Assembly (NCBI GenBank): GCA_030817875.1
Contig: JAUSZU010000001.1
Coordinates: 372,001 to 436,000, forward strand
Direction: 5' to 3'
Origin: Flavobacterium sp. W4I14
Lineage (GTDB): Bacteria > Bacteroidota > Bacteroidia > Sphingobacteriales > Sphingobacteriaceae
DNA length: 64,000 bases
This document shows, in pieces, positions 27,002 to 35,372 of this stretch. The notes under the pieces were generated by a model that saw nothing but the letters and a program-made list of their open reading frames with translations, did no database searches and was not told where the DNA came from. Within the stretch, counting starts at the first letter, position 1, and each line of letters begins with the position of its first letter. A program made the position numbers and the translations under genes.

Positions 27002-27350
27002 TTCGATGGGGAATGAAAAACTGAAAACGACCTTAAATACCGATCTATTATGGTCGAAAGAAACTATAATTACGTCAAACTTAACATATACTCCACATTG
27101 CGTTCCTTATATCACTGCTTAACAAAACCGGATAAAAAGGCTGGCCTTGCGCAGCTTGCTCAGGATCAAAGTCTCCTTATTCTGGCAGTCTAAAGGGATC
27201 AGCTTCAGGACCGTTGGCCAATAATTTCTTTCGGAAGATAGCCGAATATCTACAAAGGCATGCTTTTTTTAATTAGCAGACAACAATTGGCCATTAGAAA
27301 AGTGTGAGATAATTTGCTATAACAGCAATGGTGCTTTGTCATTACACACT
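27002..27350. other. Intergenic region with a possible gene remnant
   Basis: 349 nt without a confident gene. On the minus strand, 27119-27268 encodes about 49 residues of protein-like composition (for example LKLIPLDCQNKETLILSKL), with a stop at each end and no start. It looks like the tail of a lost gene, but no family is recognised. A 38-codon frame on the plus strand (27006-27122) has no clear ribosome-binding site and is not called. Confidence 0.3.
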
Positions 27351-27870
27351 CAATTTTTCATTTTAGAGAGCCCTTCGTGGTTAATTACCGTAATCTTTGT
27401 TCCGTTTCTATCAATGAGCTGTTCATCCTTAAAATCAGATAAGGTGCGGCTCACCGTTTCTGCTGCCATGCATGCCATAGCGGCAAGGTCTTCCCTGTTG
27501 ATATTTATTAAATTATCATTTGCCTTTACCTGTCAATAAAGCCGGAGAAGTGTTCCTGCCATTTTCTTTCCTACTGAATTATAGGCCAGTTCCAAGAGTT
27601 GCTCTTCCTTTGCTCTATTGTCCCGGGAAAGCAAATGGATAAATTTTCGTGCCACCTCGGGGTATAAATTAAGTATGGTTTCCATTTGATCCAGTGGAAT
27701 TAGGCATACACTGCTATCCTCGAGGGCTGTAGCAGTATCTGCATAACAACTATCACTTAAAACCGAATTAATACCCAGGTGGTCACCCTGACTATAAATA
27801 CCTGTCATCAGCTCCCTGCCATCTTTTGTCAGTTTTATGGTTTCACAGCAGATAAGAAATATGATTAGAT
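27351..27870 (-). pseudogene. Crp/Fnr-family regulator, broken
   Basis: Reading leftward, 27808-27533 encodes most of a cyclic-nucleotide-binding-like domain (GDHLGINSVL, ALEDSSVCLIPL, then the dimer helix ARKFIHLLSRDNRAKEEQLLEL and KKMAGTLLRLY). It ends at an in-frame TGA (about 27530). The same frame continues through a normal helix-turn-helix part (INISREDLAAMA, AAETVSRTLSDFKDEQLI, KMKN) to a stop at 27351. At the 5' side ETIKLTKDGREL runs into stops, and a shifted frame carries only a doubtful continuation, so the N-terminus is lost or scrambled. This is the decayed copy of a global-type regulator; no function is expected unless the TGA is a sequence error. Confidence 0.75.
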
Positions 27871-28151
27871 TTTAAGGCTATTAAAACATCTCCAGTTCGG
27901 TTTCTTTAGGTATACCGAAAATTGAGTCCAGTCTAGCTTTTAAGAAGCCTAAAACTGCTTGAAATGACTCAATTGGCCGTTTCAAGCGAAATCTAGTAAC
28001 CTATGGACAGAGAAAGATGACAACGATGGATGAAAACCGAGCCGATTTTAGCGAACCCTCAGCTACTTACCACAAAATCCTCAGATATACTTAATAAAAC
28101 ACAATTCTTCTAATCATTGTTCGTTTCAACACTAAGTTAATATCTAGCGAT
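27871..28151. other. Junction between broken regulator and recombinase remnant
   Basis: 281 nt with no gene seen. It may contain the left border of the element that carried the recombinase, because the regulator's N-terminus ends here, but no inverted or direct repeat marks a boundary. Confidence 0.3.
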
Positions 28152-29612
28152 ATGAAATCGGCTTATCTATATGTTCGCGTAAATACGGATGAACAGAAAA
28201 GGATACTCTTTGCCTGAACAGGAAGATAGATTACTGAAATATTGTGAGTGTAATGGTATCAAGGTGAAAGGAATTTATAGGGAGGACTTTTCCACTAAAA
28301 ACTTTATTAGGCCGGAATGGAAGAAACTCATCTCGGAAATCAAAAAGAATAAGGAGAGGGGAGAAAACAACATATTATTTGTGAAATGGGACCGGTTCAG
28401 CCGAAACATCCAGTACGCTTATGAAACGATAGGTTTTTTACGCAAGTACAACACCAATGCAATGGCGATAGACCAGCCTGTTGACCTTGGAATTCCGGAA
28501 AGCTCAGTCATGCTAGCTGTATATCTTGCCATTCCAGAAGCTGAAAATACCAGGCGTGCGCTCAATACCTCAGATGGTATGCGTAGGGCTAAGCTTATGG
28601 GCCGCTATCCCAACAAGGCCCCAGTAGGATTTGTGAACCTCACCTCGGTTGAAGGTCGTAAGTTCATAGCCCCAAAATGGCCTGAAGCTGGTATTATTCA
28701 GTGGATATTTCAGCAACTTTCAAAGAATCTCTATAGCCCATCTGAGGTTCATAGAATGGCCCTGGCTAAAGGTTTCAATTGTACTCATTCATATTTTTTT
28801 AAAATCATTCGCAATCCTGTTTATTGCGGGCTCATTATTTTATCAAAAAAATCTGGTGAATCAGAACTTGTGGAGGGTAACCATGAGACCCTGGTCGCTA
28901 AGTCATTATTTTATGAAGTTCAGGATATTATCAATTCCAAAAGAAAAGTATGCGCAAAAAATACGGCGGTGAAGGAAATGTTCTATTTAAGGAGCTTTAT
29001 GACTTTTCCGCTTTGTGGACACATAATTCTTGGTAGTTTTTCCCGGGGAGCGAGGTCAAGATATCCATACTATCATTGTCGAATAGGTGTGCAACAAGGG
29101 TAAGTGCTAGGCTTGTCAACCTCAACTATGAAAAGAACCTACAACATTATATACTTTCTAAAGGGGCGATTGCTCTCTACAATAAAATCTTGGAGGAAGT
29201 GAATTTCGATTCAATTATTCAAGAATATTCAAATGAAAGAGCTAGTTTGCTTAGACAACTTTCAAGGGGACAGAAATCGTTATCCAGGGCTCGTAATCTT
29301 TTTGTTGAAGATATATTGAAACTTGATGACTACAACGAATTCAAGGGAGAAATTCTTGAGCGTGCTAAATGTCTGAAAAAAGAGATAGCTGAAAATATGG
29401 ATATGGCTGATACTATTTGCCAGCAACGGGCACATAACAGTAAACGTTCAATACAGCTTTTTAAAGATTATTCAAGTTTTGATACTGCTGATAAGAAACA
29501 GTTAGCCACAATAATCCCACCACAGGGAATTGATTTTATTTCAGGAAATCTCTCCATACAATTGCCAGAGGCCCTGAGAAAGATCTTGGTTCATACTCCA
29601 ATTAAAACTTAA
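28152..29612 (+). pseudogene. Large serine recombinase, inactivated
   Basis: Three frames together make one large serine recombinase. The N-terminus at 28152 reads AYLYVRVNTDEQ: the catalytic serine of RVSTDEQ is asparagine here. After DEQ an extra A in an A-run (about 28197-28200) shifts the frame into GYSLPEQEDRLLKY, which runs through the resolvase domain (FVKWDRFSRN, LAIPEAENTRR), the recombinase domain (GRYPNKAPVGF, IRNPVYCGLI) and the zinc-ribbon region. Near 29080 one base is missing (YYHCR to CATRVSARLVN) and the frame moves again into the coiled-coil C-terminus ending at 29612. Two indels plus the loss of the nucleophile make catalysis impossible as written. It is probably the relic of an integrative or invertase element next to tRNA-Arg. 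Confidence 0.85.
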
Positions 29613-29619
29613 AGCTATA

Positions 29620-29814
29620 ATGATTTTAGATAGAAAAATCTCTGTTGATGAGGCCGTTTTACTTTTGGGAAAGGATGGCATCATGGTTTCTAGGTCTGAG
29701 GCACATATAATACTTGATTTTCTTTACCTAATGGCGAAAAACAATGCGATTAGCAATGATGCTGAAAAATCAATTATCCCTAAGGAGAAATCGAACTCAT
29801 CAAAATGGCGATAG
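29620..29814 (+). CDS. Small hypothetical protein downstream of the recombinase
   Basis: 64 residues starting with MILDRKISVDEAVLLLGKDG, followed by VSRSEAHIILDFLYLMAKN and a polar tail. The helix pattern (a DEA..LL..DGI.VS..EA..ILDFLY unit) looks like a small helical domain and the frame is intact. It begins seven bases after the recombinase stop, so it belonged to the same element or operon. No function is assigned. Confidence 0.55.
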   Translation: MILDRKISVDEAVLLLGKDGIMVSRSEAHIILDFLYLMAKNNAISNDAEKSIIPKEKSNSSKWR

Positions 29815-29933
29815 AAACAATTTTACAAGCGTTTTTTGAACCAGTTCTAAAAAGGGTACAGGTAATTTTAAACTAAGAATCGAATACTAATTACTGGTAG
29901 TTTAAATTATTATGCGACAGATTTTTAGAGGCA

Positions 29934-29970
29934 TAAAAAAAGGAAACAACTATGATGTGTTGTCTCCTTA
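29934..29970 (-). terminator. Rho-independent terminator after tRNA-Arg
   Basis: On the minus strand AAGGAGACAAC pairs with GTTGTTTCCTT across an 8-nt loop and is followed by a run of T. It starts just past the 3' end of the tRNA and fits as its terminator. Confidence 0.8.
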
Positions 29971-29972
29971 AG

Positions 29973-30044
29973 TGCTCCCGACGAGATTCGAACTCATATC
30001 GATGGTACCGGAAACCATAATTCTATCCATTGAACTACGGGAGC
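29973..30044 (-). tRNA. tRNA-Arg (anticodon CCG)
   Basis: A 72-nt cloverleaf on the minus strand. The acceptor stem GCTCCCG pairs with CGGGAGC, the discriminator is A and no CCA is encoded. The anticodon stem ATGGT/ACCAT holds the loop TTCCGGT, anticodon CCG, which reads CGG codons. The T arm contains GAGTTCGAATCTC. It lies 158 nt downstream of the recombinase-associated gene. Confidence 0.95.
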
Positions 30045-30339
30045 ATAAGGCTGCAAATATAGAAAAATCAAAATCATTTCATTAAAAAAACAAGGCTATT
30101 TTTAATCTGTAAGTTCATATAAAAATTAACTTCCTGCTGATGAGATATTTTTTATGTTAAAAAATGATTAAATCATAAAGCAGCAGACTGCTTTATTGAG
30201 TTTATTCCGCTTTATTTTTAATTTAAGAAGCCTTTCTGGCTAATTTTAAAGGGACACCGTTGGCTTTTTAGGAAATAAAAATGCACCTTTGCGAACCGTT
30301 AATAGAGGTTTAGGCATGTAATAAATTAGATTGTATTTT

Positions 30340-31716
30340 ATGGAAGAATTGGTTGTGGAAGAGATTCAGGAACTGCTTGAAAAAGAAAATGATAAGGCTT
30401 TAAAGCAATATCTCGATCAACTGAATATTTCGGATGTTGAAGAACTGATTGATGAACTTCCACAATATGCAGCCAAATTTATCGAAACCTTATCCCTTAA
30501 CAGGGCGGTAAACGTTTTTCGGATTCTGGATTTTCCTACCCAGGAGCGGATTATCAAAAAGCTTTCGGGCAATAAATTGAATCAGATCATCAAAGATCTG
30601 CCGCCAGATGACCGTACCGCACTTTTTAGCGAATTAAAAGGCGATGTGGTAAAAAAAATGATTACGCTTTTACCACCCGAAGAACGTAAAGAATCGCTTG
30701 CACTTTTAGGCTACAAAGAAGATAGTATTGGCCGTTTAATGACGCCCGATTACATCGCCGTAAAGCCTGAATGGTCTATCACCAGGGTTTTGGCGCACAT
30801 CAGGCGCTACGGAAAAAACTCCGAAACCATCGATGTGGTGTATGTGATCGATAAAGAAGGGGTACTGTTGGATGATATCAGGATCCGTGAGGTTTTACTG
30901 GCCGATCCTGAAGCAATTATTGGAGAACTTACCGATAAACGTTTTATTGCCCTAAAAGCTAACGATCCTCAGGAAGATGCAATCAATATCTTTAGGATGA
31001 ACAACCGTGTGGCTTTACCTGTAGTAGATGAAAATAACATTCTTTTAGGTATTGTTACCGTTGATGATATTCTGTGGATTGCCAACGAAGAATACACCGA
31101 AGATATGCACAAAATTGGGGGCACCGAGGCTTTGGATGAACCTTATCTCGATATTCCAATCCTAAAACTGGTTAAAAAACGTGCAGGATGGTTAATTGTG
31201 CTCTTTTTAGGCGAGATGTTAACTGCAACAGCCATGCAGCACTTCGAAATCGAACTCGAAAAAGCAGTAGTATTATCGCTTTTTATTCCATTAATTATGA
31301 GTAGTGGTGGTAACAGTGGTTCTCAGGCTTCAACCTTAATTATCCAGGCAATGGCCTTAGGCGAAGTAACCATCGCAGAATGGTGGCGCGTAATGCGCCG
31401 CGAATTGGTTTCTGGAGCTTTGCTCGGCATCATTTTAGGCACAATTGGCTTTATCCGCATTGTAACCTGGCAGGAGTTACACCTCTATAACTATGGCCCG
31501 CATTGGTTTTTAATTGCAGCTACTATATTTTTTACCCTTGTTGGCATTGTATTATGGGGCAGTTTAATCGGTTCGATGATGCCAATTATTTTGAAAAAAC
31601 TAAAACTCGATCCGGCCACCTCATCAGCGCCATTTGTAGCCACTATGGTAGATGTTACCGGGATCGTGATCTATTTCAGTGTTGCTGTATTAATTTTAAA
31701 AGGCGTTTTACTCTAA
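30340..31716 (+). CDS. mgtE: Magnesium transporter MgtE
   Basis: 458 residues from the ATG at 30340 (a TTG nine bases upstream is also possible). Order: an acidic N domain of helical repeats (1-130) that senses Mg2+, a CBS pair (about 135-255; TPDYIAVKPEWSITRVLAHI and FRMNNRVALPVVDENN), then five membrane helices with the pore signature IMSSGGNSGSQASTLI. It imports Mg2+ across the inner membrane as a gated homodimer. The 286-nt upstream region shows no riboswitch fold that I recognise. Confidence 0.96.
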   Translation: MEELVVEEIQELLEKENDKALKQYLDQLNISDVEELIDELPQYAAKFIETLSLNRAVNVFRILDFPTQERIIKKLSGNKLNQIIKDLPPDDRTALFSELKGDVVKKMITLLPPEERKESLALLGYKEDSIGRLMTPDYIAVKPEWSITRVLAHIRRYGKNSETIDVVYVIDKEGVLLDDIRIREVLLADPEAIIGELTDKRFIALKANDPQEDAINIFRMNNRVALPVVDENNILLGIVTVDDILWIANEEYTEDMHKIGGTEALDEPYLDIPILKLVKKRAGWLIVLFLGEMLTATAMQHFEIELEKAVVLSLFIPLIMSSGGNSGSQASTLIIQAMALGEVTIAEWWRVMRRELVSGALLGIILGTIGFIRIVTWQELHLYNYGPHWFLIAATIFFTLVGIVLWGSLIGSMMPIILKKLKLDPATSSAPFVATMVDVTGIVIYFSVAVLILKGVLL

Positions 31717-31725
31717 ATCTAAATC

Positions 31726-32340
31726 ATGCAAAAGAAAATTACCACACTTTTTACCGATATCGGTGGCGTTTTATTAACCAATGGCTGGGACAGGCATGCG
31801 AGGGGGGAGGCTTCTGTGCTTTTTAACCTTGATTCTGTTGATCTTGAAGAGCGCCATCACCTTACCTTCGATACCTATGAAGTGGGTAAATTAACGCTTG
31901 ATGAATATTTGGAGCGTATTGTTTTCTTCGAAGAACGGAGCTTTAGCTATGATGACTTTAAAGAATTTATGTTCAAAAAATCGCTTCCTTATCCTGAAAT
32001 GATTCAGTTGATCTGCGATTTAAAAAAGAAATATAACCTTAAAGTAGCCGTAATCAGCAACGAAGGCAGAGAATTGAACCAATACCGCATCAATACTTTT
32101 AAACTGAACGAATTTGTCGATTTTTTTGTTTCGTCGAGTTTTGTGCATTTCCGTAAACCCGATGCCGATATTTTTAAAGTAGCCATCGATATTTCGCAGA
32201 GCGATGTAGAAACGAGTTTATATATCGACGATCGGATGCTTTTTGTACAGGTTGCCGAAGGTTTAGGCTTAAAAGGCATTCATCATATCGATTACGAAGA
32301 TACTAAAGTACAGTTAGCAGCTTACGGATTGAAGGTTTAA
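31726..32340 (+). CDS. HAD-superfamily hydrolase
   Basis: 204 residues. Motif I is LFTDIGGVL with nucleophile Asp11 (D-I-G instead of D-x-D, as in the YihX-like branch). Motif II is VAVISNE, motif III the lysine in HFRKPDADIF, and motif IV YIDDR. The helical cap lies between motifs I and II. It is likely a small-molecule phosphatase in the cytoplasm; the substrate is unknown. It follows mgtE by nine bases and is probably cotranscribed. Confidence 0.85.
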   Translation: MQKKITTLFTDIGGVLLTNGWDRHARGEASVLFNLDSVDLEERHHLTFDTYEVGKLTLDEYLERIVFFEERSFSYDDFKEFMFKKSLPYPEMIQLICDLKKKYNLKVAVISNEGRELNQYRINTFKLNEFVDFFVSSSFVHFRKPDADIFKVAIDISQSDVETSLYIDDRMLFVQVAEGLGLKGIHHIDYEDTKVQLAAYGLKV

Positions 32341-32442
32341 TTTTAAAGTTATTTCCCGCAGGTCTCGCTGATTCACTCAGAATAAATTAACCAAATAGCC
32401 GTCATTCCCGCGCATACGGCAATCTTAATACATTTTCGTGGT

Positions 32443-32462
32443 GTCAGATGGTAACATCTGAC
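32443..32462. repeat. 20-bp palindromic repeat, copy 1
   Basis: GTCAGATGGTAACATCTGAC, a near-perfect dyad (only the two central bases do not pair). Identical copies lie at 57450-57469 and 58153-58172, all intergenic. Confidence 0.85.
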
Positions 32463-32547
32463 ATACTATTTTCTATGCAACTGTATTATTAAATTCTCAG
32501 CTTTCGATTAAATAAATGCTGTATGCCAAGAGCTAAAATATTTTTTT

Positions 32548-32640
32548 GAAAAGCAATGGCAGTCGCTATTTTAAAGCTTGCTCCCGCTTTTCATTACAAG
32601 TCCTCGCTACGCTGTGGGCTTTCCATTTTAATCGGGTTTA
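32548..32640 (+). repeat. Dispersed ~93-nt repeat, copy 1
   Basis: Shares with 50540-50634 and, inverted, 58830-58920 the core CAAGTCCTCGCT-x-CGCTGTGGGCTTT (with A or G at x) plus flanks GAAAGCAA and ATC-x-GGTT-x-A. All copies lie between genes. Confidence 0.75.
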
Positions 32641-32937
32641 TTGAAAATGTAACTGCTAATATTTTAGGCTGGGCGCAGCAATATAATTCCATTTTTCTGT
32701 GCCTTCTCTAGCATTTGTCCTCCTGACCTGTAGCATAGCGGAAAGCTACGAAGTAGACCGAGCCTTAAGCGAGCTCACCAAAGGTAATTTATTTCAGGAT
32801 CTGTCACTATTAATAATCTGTGTCAATCTGTATGATCTGTGGTTAATTAAGTACTTCAATACGCGCTTCGACTCCGCTCAGCGTGCCAATAGTGGGTATC
32901 CGTGCTTTCTTGTCTCCGTAGCAAAAAAAGTCTTTAA

Positions 32938-32966
32938 ACAAAAAAGCCACTCTTTCAAGTGGCTTT
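32938..32966 (-). terminator. Terminator downstream of ychF
   Basis: Minus strand: AAAGCCACTT, a short loop, AGTGGCTTT and a T-run. It lies about 45 nt beyond the ychF stop. Confidence 0.8.
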
Positions 32967-33009
32967 ATATCGTTATACTTTTTTAAATTTCCCTTTAGGG
33001 ATTTAGGGG

Positions 33010-34110
33010 TTATACATTAAATCTAAAGTGCATGATGTCTCCATCTTCCACTACATAGGTTTTTCCTTCAACGCCCAATTTACCAGCATCTTTACAGGCA
33101 TTTTCAGAACCTAAGGTTACGAAATCGTTGTATTTGATTACCTCAGCACGGATAAATCCTTTTTCGAAATCAGTGTGGATTACACCGGCAGCTTGTGGTG
33201 CTGTAAAACCTTTGGTAATCGTCCAGGCCCTAACTTCTTGTACACCAGCAGTAAAGTAAGTGTAAAGATTTAATAATTTATAAGCTGCGCGGATTAATTT
33301 ATTTACACCTGATTCGGTTAAGCCTAAATCAGCTAAAAACTCCTGACGCTCTTCATAGCTATCCAGTTCGGCAATTTCCGATTCAATTTTAGCAGAGATT
33401 ACTAAAACCTCAGCATTTTCATCAGCAACATTTGCTTTCACTAAATCAACATATTTATTGCCATTAATTACCGATGCCTCATCAACATTACAAACATACA
33501 TTACCGGTTTTTGCGTAAGTAAACCTAAATCTTCAATAAAATCGAAATCATCCTGAGCCAATGCCGCAGTACGGATCGATTTGCCAGCTTCTAAATGCGC
33601 TTTAACTACTGTTAAAATCTCATAAGTACGTTTAGCATCCTTATCGCCACCCGTTTTAGCCATTTTTTCAACTTTTTGAATACGTTTATCAACGGTATCC
33701 AGATCTTTAAGCTGTAGCTCAGTATCAATAATTTCACGATCACGGATCGGATCAACAGAACCATCCACGTGAATTACATTTCCGTCATCGAAACAACGTA
33801 AAACGTGAATAATTGCATTTGTGGCACGGATATTTCCTAAAAACTGGTTTCCCAAGCCTTCGCCTTTCGATGCACCTTTTACCAAACCTGCAATATCTAC
33901 AATCTCGATTGTATTTGGTTGCACTTTGTTTGGTTTAACCAACTCGGCCAGTTTGGTTAATCTATCATCAGGTACTGTAATTACGCCAACATTGGGCTCA
34001 ATAGTACAAAAGGGAAAGTTTGCAGCCTGCGCTTTTGCATTTGATAAACAGTTAAAAAGGGTCGATTTTCCAACATTTGGTAAACCAACTATACCACATT
34101 GTAATGCCAT
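33010..34110 (-). CDS. ychF: Redox-regulated ATPase YchF (Obg-family P-loop protein)
   Basis: 366 residues. The P-loop is GLPNVGKSTLFN near the N-terminus, followed by NFPFCTIEPNVG (switch region) and DIAGLVKGASKGEGLGNQFL. NVDE stands where canonical GTPases have NKxD, consistent with the known ATP preference of YchF. The C-terminal TGS domain includes TFFTAG-like YTYFTAGVQEVRAW. It binds ribosomes and influences stress responses in other bacteria. The upstream region carries a 13-copy heptamer array (34235-34328), 125 nt from the start codon. Confidence 0.97.
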   Translation of the reverse strand: MALQCGIVGLPNVGKSTLFNCLSNAKAQAANFPFCTIEPNVGVITVPDDRLTKLAELVKPNKVQPNTIEIVDIAGLVKGASKGEGLGNQFLGNIRATNAIIHVLRCFDDGNVIHVDGSVDPIRDREIIDTELQLKDLDTVDKRIQKVEKMAKTGGDKDAKRTYEILTVVKAHLEAGKSIRTAALAQDDFDFIEDLGLLTQKPVMYVCNVDEASVINGNKYVDLVKANVADENAEVLVISAKIESEIAELDSYEERQEFLADLGLTESGVNKLIRAAYKLLNLYTYFTAGVQEVRAWTITKGFTAPQAAGVIHTDFEKGFIRAEVIKYNDFVTLGSENACKDAGKLGVEGKTYVVEDGDIMHFRFNV

Positions 34111-34234
34111 TATTTATTAGTCTTTATTTCTTTAGTTTTTAGCTATTGGTTTATAGTCTTATGGTCAATAGCTATTGTGTTTCGTTCTTAAGCTTTAGTA
34201 TTGGTCATCTTCCATCAACCATTTTACCTTTTCT

Positions 34235-34328
34235 GCCTTCCGCCTTCCGCCTTCCGCCTTCCGCCTTCCGCCTTCCGCCTTCCGCCTTCCGCCTTCCGCC
34301 TTCCGCCTTCCGCCTTCCGCCTTCCGCC
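34235..34328. repeat. Heptanucleotide tandem array (GCCTTCC, 13 copies)
   Basis: Thirteen uninterrupted GCCTTCC units (34235-34325) plus a partial unit, inside the 322-nt gap between the divergent ychF and 34433 genes. Perfect units point to recent slippage. The open frame through it (repeating LPPSAFR) is an artefact of the repeat and not a gene. Nothing else is seen in this gap. Confidence 0.97.
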
Positions 34329-34432
34329 TAAAATTCCGCGCAAAGATAAGCTTTTAAAACCTTTATTTAAACCCTTGCTATTGTATCAAATCTATATTTT
34401 ATCTAAGTTTAGCCCAAAATAGATAGAGATAA

Positions 34433-34894
34433 ATGGAAGATTTTGAAAATGAAGTGCCCCAGGAAGTAAAATTGGTTGTTACAGAAGAAATGCGGAGCTA
34501 TTTTTACGATATGAGTAAATGGGCAAGATTTTTATCGGTTGTGGGTTTTGTTATCTCGGCATTTTTAACCTTAGGTTCATTTGGAATAGGGGCTGCGGTA
34601 ACGGCTAATCCAGGGATGCTCAATCAATTGGGGCCATTGGGCGGTATCGGCGCAACAGGCATCACCATATTTTACCTGTTGTTGGCTTTGTTCTTTTTTT
34701 ATCCAAGTTTATTGCTGCTGCGTTTTTCGACCAAAGGCAAACAAGGGGTTTTATTCGGCGATCAGGAAAATTTAAACGATGCCATTGCCCATGTAAAATC
34801 GCTCTTTAAATTTTGGGGTGTAATTACCATCGTATTAATAGCCAGTTATTTCCTTTTGCTGTTGGCAGTACTCGCAGGAGGAGGCATAAAATAA
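34433..34894 (+). CDS. DUF5362-like membrane protein
   Basis: 153 residues: a polar N-terminus, then three or four hydrophobic segments (about 33-60, 78-98 and 126-148) with KWARFLSVVGFVISAFLTLGS and a conserved-looking FGDQENLNDAIAHVKSLFKFWGV before the last helix. This pattern fits the DUF5362 family of small inner-membrane proteins of unknown role. It is monocistronic and followed by a terminator. Confidence 0.7.
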   Translation: MEDFENEVPQEVKLVVTEEMRSYFYDMSKWARFLSVVGFVISAFLTLGSFGIGAAVTANPGMLNQLGPLGGIGATGITIFYLLLALFFFYPSLLLLRFSTKGKQGVLFGDQENLNDAIAHVKSLFKFWGVITIVLIASYFLLLLAVLAGGGIK

Positions 34895-34913
34895 AATAAA
34901 ATATTACGCACAC

Positions 34914-34955
34914 AAAAAAGCCTCTCAATTTTTTAGATCAGGAGGCTTTTTTTTT
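34914..34955. terminator. Bidirectional terminator
   Basis: AAAAAAGCCTC and GAGGC followed by nine T, around a ~17-nt loop. It serves the DUF5362-like gene on the plus strand and, with the A-run, the DUF3276 gene on the minus strand. Confidence 0.8.
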
Positions 34956-34969
34956 GAAATTATAATTAC

Positions 34970-35293
34970 TTAAAAAGTAAAATCGTCGTTTGCTTTGGTG
35001 CTATGTTCTCCATTTTCAGAATATTCATAACGTTTTTCAACCACATCTTGGTGAGTTTTGATGTAATCAACAGTTTCATTTAGTCCTTCTGCAAATTTTT
35101 CGAAATCTTCTTTGTATAAAAAGATTTTATGTTTTACAAATACACCGTCTTCTAATCTTTTCTTACTCTCGGTAACTGTTAAATAATAATCACCCGATCT
35201 AGTAGCCTTCACGTCGAAGAAATAAGTTCTCTTACCTGCTCTTACTTTCTTTGAAAAAACTTCTTCTCTTTCCTTGTTGTCGAATTCTCCCAT
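34970..35293 (-). CDS. PUR-alpha-like nucleic-acid-binding protein (DUF3276)
   Basis: 107 residues from the ATG at 35293 (MGEFDNKEREEVFSKKV); a longer upstream frame lacks family-like residues. The single PUR repeat is visible as RTYFFDVKATRSGDYYLTVTESK followed by HKIFLYKEDFEKFAEGL. PUR-domain proteins of Bacteroidota and spirochaetes bind single-stranded DNA/RNA. The C-terminal tail is acidic and polar. It lies downstream of the ABC exporter gene in the same direction. Confidence 0.88.
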   Translation of the reverse strand: MGEFDNKEREEVFSKKVRAGKRTYFFDVKATRSGDYYLTVTESKKRLEDGVFVKHKIFLYKEDFEKFAEGLNETVDYIKTHQDVVEKRYEYSENGEHSTKANDDFTF

Positions 35294-35372
35294 GGTTGGT
35301 ATTGATGTTGGTTTTTGGTTTCGGTAAATATAAAGCAAATATTTAAAGTTCAAAATACAATTTTAATACAAT

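Larger units (their letters stand above)
32341..33009. other. Repeat-rich intergenic region
   Basis: 669 nt between convergent genes with no credible coding sequence. It holds a 20-bp palindrome (32443-32462), one copy of a ~93-nt dispersed repeat (32548-32640), a fragment of the CTGTGGTTAA-type repeat (about 32815-32850) and the ychF terminator (32938-32966). Confidence 0.7.

Noticed and set aside
29973..30044. tRNA-Arg 3' end as the attachment site of the recombinase element
   Set aside because: I found no second copy of the tRNA end in the surrounding DNA, and large serine recombinases do not usually target tRNA genes.
30094..30130. GGCTATT between tRNA-Arg and mgtE as a further shared promoter
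   Set aside because: The sequence 21 nt downstream has no -7 element; a chance heptamer.
30045..30339. Mg2+ riboswitch ahead of mgtE
   Set aside because: No M-box-like stems could be traced by eye in the AT-rich leader.
34201..34422. Open frames with repeating LPPSAFR through the heptamer array
   Set aside because: A consequence of the 7-bp repeat having no stop in the frames; no homologue-like sequence or ribosome-binding site.
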